From assembly GCA_021234155.1 (NCBI GenBank), contig JAJEKV010000062.1, forward strand, positions 2,951,305-3,015,304: a DNA stretch of 64,000 bases, written 5' to 3'. Position numbers and translations under genes: made by a program. The stretch's first letter is position 1. Every line of letters begins with the position of its first letter. Below the pieces are notes generated by a model. That model searched no databases, was not told where the DNA came from, and saw only the letters and a program-made list of their open reading frames with translations. Shown here in pieces: positions 11,082 to 19,634 of this stretch. Origin of the DNA: Isoetes taiwanensis (lineage: Eukaryota; Streptophyta; Lycopodiopsida; Isoetales; Isoetaceae).

Positions 11082-11955
11082 TCACTCTTCTTGATCACCA
11101 TAATATTTGTCGTCCATAGCTTTCATGATCGTGCTGCTCTCTGGATCGACCTCCTTGAGGTTCGGATAGTTCCTAATCACATCGGCCACAAGTATGGCAA
11201 ACAGGGATTCCGCCAACACAGGAACGAGATTGAAAGACAACCACCTATCCGTTTCATACTCTTCTGGTCGATAACTCTTGGCAATGATTGTATTGTGCGA
11301 GTTATGATAGCACTTGTAGGCGGAGTCGTCTATGATCAGCGTGTTGTGTTTGTTAAAGTCCTGGTATGTTTCATAAACCCTATCCAACCTTTTCACCATA
11401 ATAAGCTTCCCCTTTGTGATGGCTGGATCGAGGTCTGACACATGCTCGACCCTTTCGTTTCCCTAAACAAACTTGAACTTCAAAACTGGAAGGCCGAGAA
11501 CACCAAGGACATTGACAATATTTTTCTTTGCCATGCAAGACCATATGGCCACTTTGAATCCCCGTTCCAGGCACCAATCAATAATCTCCTTTGCTTTAGG
11601 CCGAGGATACACGATTTTAGACCCCACTTTTGTTAGCATCTGCGAGGTGTTAAGCTCAGGGACGTCTTTATCGTGGTATACTGCAGCTAATACTCTATTG
11701 ATGCCAAATATTATAAGCTTGGTGGGACCCGCTGGATCCCAGTTAGAGTTTGGCTCTGACCAGATTTCCCCTTGATCGGGATCCATATGCGGGATCATTA
11801 TTTTTTCATCTCCTTTCTTGCTGCCCGCACTGTCTTGCTCTTGACTGCCTTTTTTGGATGCAGTATCCTCGTCATGAACTGAACCGCCAGCAGATCCCTG
11901 TGATATTGTCAATGATCCGGATTGGTTGCGCTCGATCTCCTTAGAATGATGAAAG
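11082..11955 (-). pseudogene. FCP1/NIF-like HAD phosphatase domain exon, split by one in-frame TAG and lacking the catalytic Asp
   Basis: The minus strand is open from an acidic, Ser/Lys-rich lead (about 11955-11770) into a HAD-type domain. The first strand reads KLIIFGINRVLAAV, where FCP1-like enzymes have D-x-D-x-(T/V); the nucleophile Asp is replaced by Gly. Next come VYPRPKAKEIIDWCLERGF and KVAIWSCMAKKN, matching the FCP1 pattern RP…L…F.V.IWS….KN. After a TAG at 11463-11465, the same frame continues with KGKLIMVKRLDRVYE and TLIIDDSAYKC (the conserved C-terminal DD), ending at 11082. FCP1-family enzymes dephosphorylate proteins, for example the RNA polymerase II tail. Loss of the nucleophile means this copy would be inactive or only a binding module. 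It sits between palindrome-bearing introns. Confidence 0.6.
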
Positions 11956-11973
11956 ACGTCAGATAAGAAACGA

Positions 11974-12046
11974 CTTTCTCGACTCACGAGTCGAGAAAGG
12001 AAAAAGTTAAAGACTGGGAGGATTTCTCGACTCGCTAGTCGAGAAA
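11974..12046. repeat. two further copies of the 26-bp palindrome
   Basis: The first copy is at 11974-11999, with CACGAG at the centre. The second, slightly shorter, is at 12023-12046, with CGCTAG at the centre. They lie just upstream (minus strand) of the FCP1-like exon, in what appears to be an intron between it and the acidic exon. Both keep the outer CTCGAC/GTCGAG arms while only the centre has changed. Confidence 0.85.
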
Positions 12047-12067
12047 CACTCCGAGAGCAAAGTGAAC

Positions 12068-12225
12068 TCACCTCAATCTCAGATTCTCCAGAATTTGTTC
12101 CGCAGCATTCTCGTCTAAATCTTGGACATTCTCGTCTCCATCATCTTTATCTCCCTAGCTGTCATCTTTGTCTTCGTCATCATCGTCCTTACTGCTTCCA
12201 CCTGTCTTCCTCCCTTTGAAATGCT
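12068..12225 (-). pseudogene. acidic exon of the unidentified locus, with an in-frame TAG
   Basis: On the minus strand about 50 codons read EHFKGRKTGGSSKDDDDEDK, then a stop TAG (12155-12157), then GDKDDGDENVQDLDENAAEQ and ILENLRL. They end at a strong donor (AG then GTGAGTT) near 12068. The strongly acidic composition and the good donor suggest a real exon of the family. The stop, and a phase mismatch with the next acceptor (CATTCTAAG near 11945), indicate decay. No domain is recognised. Confidence 0.45.
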
Positions 12226-12227
12226 CG

Positions 12228-12662
12228 ATGCTTTCACTCTTCAACCATTAATCTCTAATGTTCTGTCTATTACCCTGGGGTTTCTCGACTCGCGAGTCGA
12301 GAAAGTCAGAGGAGCACAGAAAAGGAGAAGATTCAAAGGACTTTCTCGACTTGCGAGTCGAGAATACCCACAGGAGAGGAGAGAACATAGACGGAGAATA
12401 AAGGCCAGAGTGAAAGCATCGCGCATTCCCAAATCTTTGTTTGCCCCGTCTCTTCGAACGATGCAACTTAGGATATAAACTAAGCGATATTGCCCGAAGA
12501 GGCAGGGAAAGAAAGGATGGGAAGGCTCGATGCTTTCACTCTTCAACTATTAATCTCTAATATTCTCTCTATTACCCTTGGGTTTCTCGACTCGCGAGTC
12601 GAGAAAGTCAGACGAGAACAGGAGAGGAGAAGCTTCAAGGGACTTTCTCGACTCGCGAGTCG
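12228..12662. repeat. 133-bp segmental duplication carrying two palindromes each
   Basis: Positions about 12228-12360 and 12530-12662 are near-identical. Both begin GATGCTTTCACTCTTCAAC, include two palindromes about 61 bases apart, and end inside the second palindrome (starts at 12280 and 12341, and at 12582 and 12643). In the first block the second palindrome is damaged. The duplication shows that palindromes here spread partly by local segmental copying. Confidence 0.8.
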
Positions 12663-12909
12663 AGAAAGCCCCCAGGTACTCTTCTTCCCGTTTTGTCTCT
12701 GGCTTTCTCGACTCGCGAGTCGAGAAAGCTCCCGTATCCTCTAATTTCCTTTACTTCTCTGGGGTTTCTCGACTCGCGAGTCGAGAAAACCCCCGCATCT
12801 TCTGCTTTCCTGTGTTCCTCTGGCTTTCTCGACTTGGAGTTGAGAAACCCCAGTGGAACTCGGAAAATCAGAGGATGCGGAGGCTTTCTCGACTCGCGAG
12901 TCGACAAAG
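12582..12909. repeat. regular array of six 26-bp palindromes with about 60-bp period
   Basis: Palindromes (CTTTCTCGACTCG plus its reverse complement, or close variants) start at about 12582, 12643, 12703, 12764, 12824 and 12884, a period of 60-61 bases. Four are perfect in the inner 24 bases, the copy at 12824 is diverged, and the last has one change (GTCGACAAAG). The 34-36 bases between them are related to each other but more diverged. The last spacer matches the reverse complement of the one before it, so unit orientation flips within the array. On the minus strand the array follows a plausible donor at 12932, so it would be intronic. Confidence 0.9.
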
Positions 12910-12930
12910 CCTCGAATCAGAGATAGTAAT

Positions 12931-13915
12931 TTACTTTATGTAGCTGGCACTTGCTGCTATTGTATTCTGACAGTGGCTAATGCTGGCGAGCTTCGTTGGT
13001 GGCGTGTCCGCTGAGAGAACTCTGCACTCTCGTTTGGAATATCTGTCCTTGATCCCTTGCGGCACTTCCTTTTCCGTCTGCAATACTTGTGCTGCCCTCA
13101 CTGAATGCTGGCCGTCCACAACCCAAAACCTGACGTCTTTTCCCTTCAGGTCTTCCTCAGTGGTCCACCTGAACAACTCACCGGTCGATCTGCTGAATGG
13201 TATGACATCCACAGGCATTGGATCCGCAACAGGATGTCGCACCATCAGGTTCAGAATCTCCAGCATGTGTGCTGGATTAAATTCCCTGTGGTTGAACAAG
13301 ATGGCATCTCCAGTGCAAACCTTCAGGCGTCTGATGTCCAGCAGCAACTTGTGCCCCATCCCTAATGGATAATACTGAGCCAGTCGCTCCATCTTCTGGG
13401 CCCCTCTCTGTGATTTCCTAATCTGCTCATCTGGATCCAAGAATTGGGAATCGATCAATTCTTCCTCTTCATCAGCATCTGAATCCTCCCGTGTACTCTC
13501 ATCTGCTTCATGACTTGCAGTCCTGTCTGGAGTTTTTTCTTTCGGAACTACATCCTTGTTAACTGCCGAGTGCTTTAGAGTCTTCAGCACGCTGGACGTA
13601 AAGCTCTCACCCTGGAAATCTCCATTCCAAGCTCCCTGGATATCAGAGTTCCGGCCTCCTTCATCCCTTCCAGATCCTTCCAGCCAAGGTTCTGACAATT
13701 TAAAGGTGCCGGCCTTTTGTCGGTCCCCTTGGCCTTGCTCATCGAAGTGTTAGAGTAATTGGATACTGATAACTTCTTCGTGTAGTAGAACTTATCCTTC
13801 AGGCAGTCTTCCACATACAATGTGAGATGTTTCGAATCTGGCGCAGAAACAGAGAGCACAACACCGACCTTCTTGTACTTGTCGCCAGGCGTTTGCAAAG
13901 CGAGAATAGGGATTT
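12931..13915 (-). pseudogene. ParB/DGQHR-like domain exon of the unidentified locus
   Basis: The minus strand opens near 13915 after an acceptor (AATTTCCAG) and runs RQIPILALQTPGDKYKKVGV, then LYVEDCLKDKFYYTKKLS. The frame slips by one base near 13610. It then continues through an acidic linker (EDSDADEEEELIDS) to a C-terminal part with CTGDAILFNHREFNPAHMLE, PMPVDVIPFSRS and FWVVDGQHSVRAAQVL. That last motif resembles the conserved V-x-(D/E)-G-(Q/H)-(H/R)-R-x-x-A-A segment of ParB/sulfiredoxin-fold and DGQHR-type domains, including its spacing after an HREFNP-like stretch. A donor (AAA then GTAAAT) ends the exon at 12932. Function is unknown; nucleic-acid binding or nucleotide-dependent clamp activity is only a guess from the fold. 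The frameshift argues for a decayed copy. Confidence 0.5.
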
Positions 13916-14029
13916 GTCGGGCTGGAAATTGTTTCAGGGGATAGTAAGAACCTCTAATAAAAGAATATAAGTAAGAGTGCAGTAAAGGACTTACAGAAAA
14001 CTAAAAAGAAGCAGTAAAAAGAAGCTAAC

Positions 14030-14260
14030 AACTTACAGAGAAGAACCTCACTTTCTTCTTAGGCAATAACGGCCGCTCGAACACTCAAACTGCGCGAAAA
14101 CCTCGGCGCTGGATGCGTCGCGATCCGTCGACCAGGCTGTTGTCATAAGAAGACGTCGGAATTGAGTGAATAGATGGATCGCCAAGGGGGAGCTCCAGAG
14201 ATGGAATAGAAAACGGAACAGAGAAAGAATAGGGGAGGATGAATGGGTCGCGGAGGAAGA
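14030..14260 (-). pseudogene. putative first exon of the unidentified locus
   Basis: On the minus strand a frame beginning MTTAWSTDRDASSAEVFAQF lies near 14143-14085. In a second frame it is followed by VFERPLLPKKKVRFFS, which runs straight into a consensus donor (TCT then GTAAGT) near 14037. The two halves are in different frames, so one base has probably been gained or lost near 14085, and the start is uncertain. The next exon opens about 120 bases downstream. I infer the link from position, splice sites and common orientation. Confidence 0.35.
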
Positions 14261-14327
14261 GGAGGAGGGTGCAGTTATTTCTGGCTGCACCCTCGAACCT
14301 CGATAAAGTGCTATTATGACACCCTCT

Positions 14328-14415
14328 CACGTGTGGGCCATGCCATCCGTGACCTGGGTGTTCGGATTGCTGACGTGGCCATGTCAGCGGTCGCTGATGA
14401 GGTGCCACGTGGGCA
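14328..14415 (-). promoter_or_regulatory. cluster of ACGT-core (G-box/ABRE-like) sites upstream of the minus-strand locus
   Basis: CACGTG occurs at 14328-14333 and 14406-14411, the second inside TGCCACGTGGGCA. TGACGTGG lies at 14371-14378. Three ACGT cores within 90 bases, just upstream of the putative first exon, look like a plant promoter bound by bZIP or bHLH factors. This is a known plant pattern; its activity here is inferred. Confidence 0.4.
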
Positions 14416-14424
14416 CAAAAATGT

Positions 14425-14700
14425 TTTCAATGGTTCCAATATTTTAATGGGTTTAAATGTTTTTAATAGTTATATATGGTTATAATGGTTTTAATGGTTA
14501 ATGGTTATAATGTTTTTAATGGTTAATGGTTTTAATGGTTAATGGTTATAATGTTTTAATGTTTTTAATGGTTATATGGTTTTAATGTTTTTAATAGTTA
14601 TATGGTCATAATGTTTTTAATGGTTCTCTATGGTTTTAATGGTTTTAGTGGTTAAAATGGATTTAATGGTTTTAATGGTTGTATATGGTTGTATTTCATT
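14425..14700. repeat. AT-rich minisatellite (TTTTAATGGTTA type)
   Basis: Units such as TTTTAATGGTTAATGG and ATAATGTTTTTAATGG are repeated about twenty times with small variations. The tract separates the promoter-like region of the minus-strand locus from the plus-strand DUF7869-type relic. It contains no gene. Confidence 0.85.
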
Positions 14701-14715
14701 TAGGGAGCATGTGAG

Positions 14716-16659
14716 ATGAACAAAATGGAGGCAAGGAAGCTCAGCACAGGACATTGCCCTAGGCTCCAATGGAGGAAGATGGCCTGCTTATTGTTGCACC
14801 CGTGCAACGAGACGGTATTTGCAGAGGGCATCATAACTGCAGTTGATCCTTTTGATAGTGTGAATGATGAAAGGCTGGGAGATGATCATCTTGGAGTTGG
14901 CATTGGGAAGCTTCTTATCCAAGTTGATACGATCATGTCCCAGGGAAGCTCTAGTGATTGCATTGTCTACTCTGGGTTGTTGGAGTCCCAAACTCAATTA
15001 AGATGGCCAATTAGATATATTACAAACATGAATGGTGAGAAGTTGGAAGGCCCTAATAAACTACATACCCCAAGGCCCAGTGCAGGCCATGTGGAAGACT
15101 TGGTGGTGGATGAGCATCCTTTGATCACAAGGAAGAGGCGCTATGTTTTTCATAAAAGGCAGCCAAGGGTGTCCAAGAGGCCTAGAAGTGACAAATATTT
15201 AGAAAGGATGGAAAGTATGGCCCCAACCAAAGAAAACCTAGAGGCAATTAGGGGACAAGAGTGTTGCAACCTAGATTGCACAGTCCAGTACAGTGTGGAT
15301 GACCTCTGCAGATAAGGTCCCAATACATTGGACAGCTTCAGAAAGATAGGATTAATTTCATCTACTCCTTGTGTAGAAATTCCAGCTATGATGAAAACAC
15401 AGGAAGGCTACTATATCAATTGAGGGTCCTGAGGATATGTATGAGGGCATTGAGATGGATTCTTGGCGTGAGCAAGTCTTTATTCTACAGATACTGGAAG
15501 CAGGTTAGAAAAGGGCACAAGTTGTTCCAACATGGCAATGCACTCACTTTGAAACCTAGAGCAAACACTCTCAAGGCCATTGCAGTCTTCGAGAGCTTTG
15601 TGAGATACATGTCTCAGTCTATGCCCCACAAGTCGAAGGTGAACGAGCACGGTGTGAGAGTGGTGCAAAGGGTGTTGCCACAACATTACATCCAAAAAGA
15701 GTGCCTTAAAGAGGTCAACTCCATCCTAGAAGCTACTGGAGGTCGGCCTCTTTCTCAATCACATTTCAGCAAGTTATGGAGCACTAACTTCTCAAACGTG
15801 AGTGTCCTGCAACACATGCCATTCTCAAAGTGCAACACTTGCATTCAACTCAAGGATACACTTGCATCAACTGCAATAGAGAAAGAAAGAATGGCAATTA
15901 GGGAGCAATTTGCAGATCACCAAAGGGACCAAATATCATGTAGACAGTTGTATTGGCAGTGGAGAACATTTTCTCAGATGCGACCATTGCATTTTTGTGT
16001 ATAATTCATGATAAGATGGACCAACATAAGACTTTCTTGCCAAAGCTAGATCCTTTACCCAAGCGTTGTCAAAACGCTTTTCAGATGAAAGTAAGTCTGG
16101 GGGTGTCTTAACACATGGGCATGGAACGGGAACCTATGGTCATTTTGTGCTTGATCTGTGGAGGGATGATCCAAACTTCCATGTGAGCTCTATTTTCAAG
16201 TGCTTGAGAACACTAGAGAAAGGATCGATAGAAGGGATGAGGTATTCCCCATCAGCCCCCATTTTTTAGGCTTTGATGGATGATCAACCGCTTTGTTACC
16301 AAAGGCAGATAAAAAAGCTCACATCCAAGGTGTCCAGTGAATCAAGGAGGACTTGGGATGATTTCCCCTTACTTGAGAAACAACTGCCAGAGGAGCTATG
16401 TGTTTAATTGGACAACTGTTGGAAAGAAAACAAGAATAGATGGATGTTTGGGGCAATGTCATACTTGACAGCAGTGGGAGTATTCAAAGTTGTGAAAGTG
16501 GGGTTCATGATGGTTGGGCATATGCATGATGATATAGATGCATTCTTCGGAACTTTCTCCACCAAGCTCAAGAGAGAAAACGTGACTAGGCTCCCTGAAC
16601 TAATGGATATGTTTGAGAGCTGCATTGACCCCAACCCAATGGCTTTTTTTTTTCTATAG
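14716..16659 (+). pseudogene. DUF7869-type transposase-like gene, decayed copy 2 (more complete)
   Basis: The plus strand encodes most of a protein in three or four frames. Segment one (14716-15315) ends in a Cys-containing stretch, RGQECCNLDC. Segment two (frame change near 15315; about 15317-15975) has QKDRINFIYSLCR, WILGVSKSLFYRYWKQVRKG and a Cys pair, FSKCNTC. Segment three has CIIHDKMDQHKTFLPKL near 15990, then THGHGTGTYGHFVLDLWRDD near 16110. Segment four has LDNCWKENKNRWMFGAMSYL and GFMMVGHMHDDIDAFFGTFS near 16410-16560. From memory this order and the GH-x-H-x-D-x-D motif fit DUF7869 proteins. Known members have unclear function and behave like mobile-element proteins. Four frame changes and a stop (after LPEELCV) kill it. 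The C-terminus is cut off at 16659 by other sequence, while the relic at 2.5 kb keeps more of the C-terminus. Confidence 0.65.
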
Positions 16660-16809
16660 TATGAGTCCCATTTTCAGTCCGAGTCCCAAAATTCGAGATT
16701 TGACCCACTTTAATTAAATGCGACTTCTTTTTTTTCCCCTACTGGTAATGAAGTTTATCTCTCATCCTTGTAAAGAAAGGAACGCCCCAAAAAAAAAAAA
16801 AAAAAAAAA
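16660..16809 (+). mobile_element. poly(A)-tailed retroposon fragment
   Basis: A non-coding stretch of about 135 bases ends in AACGCCCC followed by about 20 A (to 16809). It abuts the broken end of the DUF7869-type relic. The layout is that of a truncated LINE or SINE tail, but I could not find a clear target duplication. Confidence 0.45.
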
Positions 16810-18090
16810 GAACAAAAGAAAAGGGGGGAATAAATTAAGTTTGGATTGAAGGAGAAATATATAGAGCCGACATGTCGCACATGCAAGTGGGCGAGGGTAA
16901 TTGCATCTACATTAGGCTCCAATTGCATCAAGATCAGGCTCTCCCAAATTTACCTCAATTTGTGTAGAAAATCTAGAAGCTGTGTCCAAACAGATACTTT
17001 ACTGATTATTTTACCAAAGAAAAGGCTGGATAAACACCTCAAAGCCTAATCTATCCTCTGTCCAAAATCGTCATATCCAAAATTACATCATATATAGGAA
17101 CGCCAAGCCCCATAGAGACAAAAACTTTGAAACCCGAAAATCCCCAATCGTTGGCATTCGACGAGTTTCTTTGCTTTAGGCCACATCTTTCGCCGTCCAA
17201 ATCAATAATCAATATTCTGTGGCATATGCTGAACCCTTCGAGCAATCCAAAAAATATTGAGTTATTTGTTTAATTAGCAAAACACCCTTTTTTGAGAGGC
17301 ATTAGTTTGAAAAACTTAAAGATAAGGCATGTTGAGTTTTTTCTTAAATAAAAAGACAAGATTTGTGGGTTTGTAAAGTATGCTTTAAATTGAGGTGGTT
17401 GATAGTTTCCTTTTTTTTTCCTAAATAAAAAGACAAAGATTTGTGAGTTTGTAAAGTATGTTTAAATTATTTTTTCTCTATTGTGCAGACCAGAGTGAAT
17501 AACTTAGTTTCACAATGGATAGATAGATAGTATTTTTATGGCATAATGCCATTGACAGCATCCATGAGGACATATGACAGACCTACGAAGACTTCTACAC
17601 AAGATCTCTCAATTACTAATCCAATGGACTAGCTACTAAACATTATAAACATTATGGAAGGTTATAAACTTACAATATCAATAATATCTTTAGGGCAACC
17701 CAGTGTGTGTCAACACCTTGTCTAGTCAGCACCCAGTGTGGGTCAGCACCTTGCTTCCTTGGGTTTTTTTTTAAGCTTAGTAGACTTGCTTTTGGCTAGT
17801 TTTACGTACAAATTTTTCTCATTGAGAAATCAGACCAACCGAAGACAACACGTCAGGGCCATGTGCCAGCAGGGGTACAACCTTGTCAAGGCCAAAGTCC
17901 GGCAAGAATGGCCTTGGGAAGGGATTCCTCACGGGCCTTGGCTTCCTTTGGCTTTTATCCTCTATCTACAACTTTAATTCCCAATTCACTTTTGCCAGGA
18001 ATCAGATTATTTTTTAGGGAATCTACCTATAACATCAATTTCATTATCTTCGGATCCTAAAGCAATGTACGCCCTCTCTATTAGATGATA
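16810..18090. other. stretch without a recognisable gene
   Basis: No family is recognised. Two nearly identical stretches with AAATAAAAAGACAA and GTTTGTAAAGTATG lie near 17345-17385 and 17425-17465. A short duplication of CCAGTGTG(T/G)GTCA(A/G)CACCTTG lies at 17700-17755. The last part (about 17990-18090) would be the 3' untranslated region of the pectinesterase gene. Confidence 0.4.
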
Positions 18091-18094
18091 ACTC

Positions 18095-19634
18095 TTAAGA
18101 GTCCAGCCACTCTGGTCCATCAATCAAACTTATTTGCAAGAAGGGCTTCACTTCTTCATATTTCAAATCTCTGGCCCAAGCTACACGACCTTGATAATTT
18201 GCACCTGGACCATAACACCTATATTCACCATAGAACACAGTTCTGCAAATAACAATTTATATATCAGGTTAAGGACAATCTCTTTGTTTGTTCTAAAAGA
18301 GAGAGAAGGTGTAAAGAATCTTACTGTTCTCTTGAGGGATCTCCCCAATCATACCATCCCTTTGGTATGACAACAGGATCCATGTATGTGTAGGCAAAGA
18401 CAACACGAGAGAATGATCCCCATGCTCTTCCCAAATATAGAGCTCCAGATCCTGTAACTTTGCAATTTACAAAGGAAAACCCTGTGTCATCTAGCAGGTT
18501 GCTTCTTCTTTGCGCTGTCAGTGCTCCATACACGTTTTGTGAGATTGCATGAAGATGGCATTGCTGCAGAGCAATTAAGATATTTTCAGTTTGCCTAAAT
18601 TTGAAGAGGACATAAATTCTTGACGGTTCTGGTGGAGTTACCTCATACAAAGAGAGTGCATTTCCAAATACGAAATCCACGGAGCCTTCAATATAGCAAT
18701 CCTTGAAGTAATGCCTGCCAAAGTGATCATAGAGTGTATCTTGAGCACCTAAGAAATGACAACCATAGAAAGCTGCAGTATCTCCTGATATCCGCAGTGC
18801 CACTGCCTGCCTACCCACTGCACCAGGTGGAGGAGCTGGAGCTGAATTCTGCCATCAAATTTAACCTATGAGCTAAAAAACTCTTTCTACAAAAACAAAA
18901 CAAAAAGAGAAAAAAAAAATTTAGAGCAAAGAACTAAATTGATCTGATGTTAGCAGATAAACTACTTTGAAAAGAAAAGCACCGGGATCTAGCAGAATTA
19001 CTTGAAATGTTATATTTCTTGCAATAAAATATGCAGAATTTATAGCCACAGTAGCTGTGTTGAAAGTCCCAATTGGTTTGCCATCAGGACCCAGTTTATT
19101 TGCAGTATCATCCCAGGTTATGATAGTTTTATCCATTCCTTCTCCTTGAAATGTGATAAATGGCTTTAAAGCAGGTACCATCACCTTTTCCCTGAAATCA
19201 ACAACATTAACAACTATTTCAGGGCTGAAACTTTTAAGAACAGAGTAAAATGGTAACAGAGTCAAATGGTAAGATCCCAATTACCTGTAGGTCCCCGCTC
19301 TGATATAAATCACTACCCGCTGGAAGTTGAATAATGGTATTGCATCCACTGCATCCTGAACTCGAAAATATGTCCCATACCTTCTGGTTTTATCCACAAC
19401 TAACACATTGCAAGGAGCCAGCTGATTTCTTGCCGACACATACACAGAATGCCTCAAAGATCCAACAAAACTAACCCACTTAACATATCCTTTCTCTAAC
19501 TCAGCAAGAGTGGCATTGAAGTTTGGGGGCAACGGTCCACCAATTATTTGTGGATTACTACACATGCTCATATTGATCTGCCATAAGAAATATAACAGGC
19601 CTAGAATACAAAAAGTCTGCTTTCTATTCATCAT
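18095..19634 (-). CDS. pectinesterase (pectin methylesterase), five exons, apparently intact
   Basis: Exons are 19285-19634, 19002-19191, 18642-18848, 18325-18563 and 18095-18242. All junctions are GT/AG and phase-consistent, giving 1134 bases and 377 residues. The enzyme removes methyl esters from cell-wall homogalacturonan. The start chosen is the first of two adjacent ATGs (19634), followed by a hydrophobic signal peptide ([10 protein letters not shown]). Family landmarks appear in order: [59 protein letters not shown] (with Gln and the first catalytic Asp), EGSVDFVFG (second Asp) and [16 protein letters not shown] (with Arg and Trp). It ends in [12 protein letters not shown] and EWLDS. 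It has no N-terminal PMEI pro-region, so it belongs to the short, secreted group. Its length is typical for the group. No disabling change is seen. The promoter is not obvious; an AT-rich TATATATATTC lies far upstream near 20110. A second last-exon fragment of the family lies at about 62 kb. Confidence 0.93.

Noticed and set aside
11091-11438. Plus-strand open frame opposite the FCP1-like exon
   Set aside because: It is the shadow of the minus-strand frame, which carries the recognisable HAD motifs.
12582-12909. CRISPR-like array (26-bp repeat, 34-36 bp spacers)
   Set aside because: The repeats are perfect palindromes, spacers are related to each other and partly inverted copies, there are no cas genes, and the surroundings are plant DNA.
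10613-12926. Many open frames containing FLDSRVEK, FSTRESRK or SRLASRE on both strands
   Set aside because: They exist because the palindrome has no stop in any frame. They overlap each other on both strands and lack other conserved sequence.
12931-13698. Bacterial ParB contamination
   Set aside because: The exon has plant-like splice sites, the neighbours are plant retroelements, and the similarity is limited to a fold-level motif.
18404-18470. LGRAW in the pectinesterase as a defective form of LGRPW
   Set aside because: As I recall, members of the group without a pro-region commonly have LGRAW; Arg and Trp are kept, so it is not a lesion.
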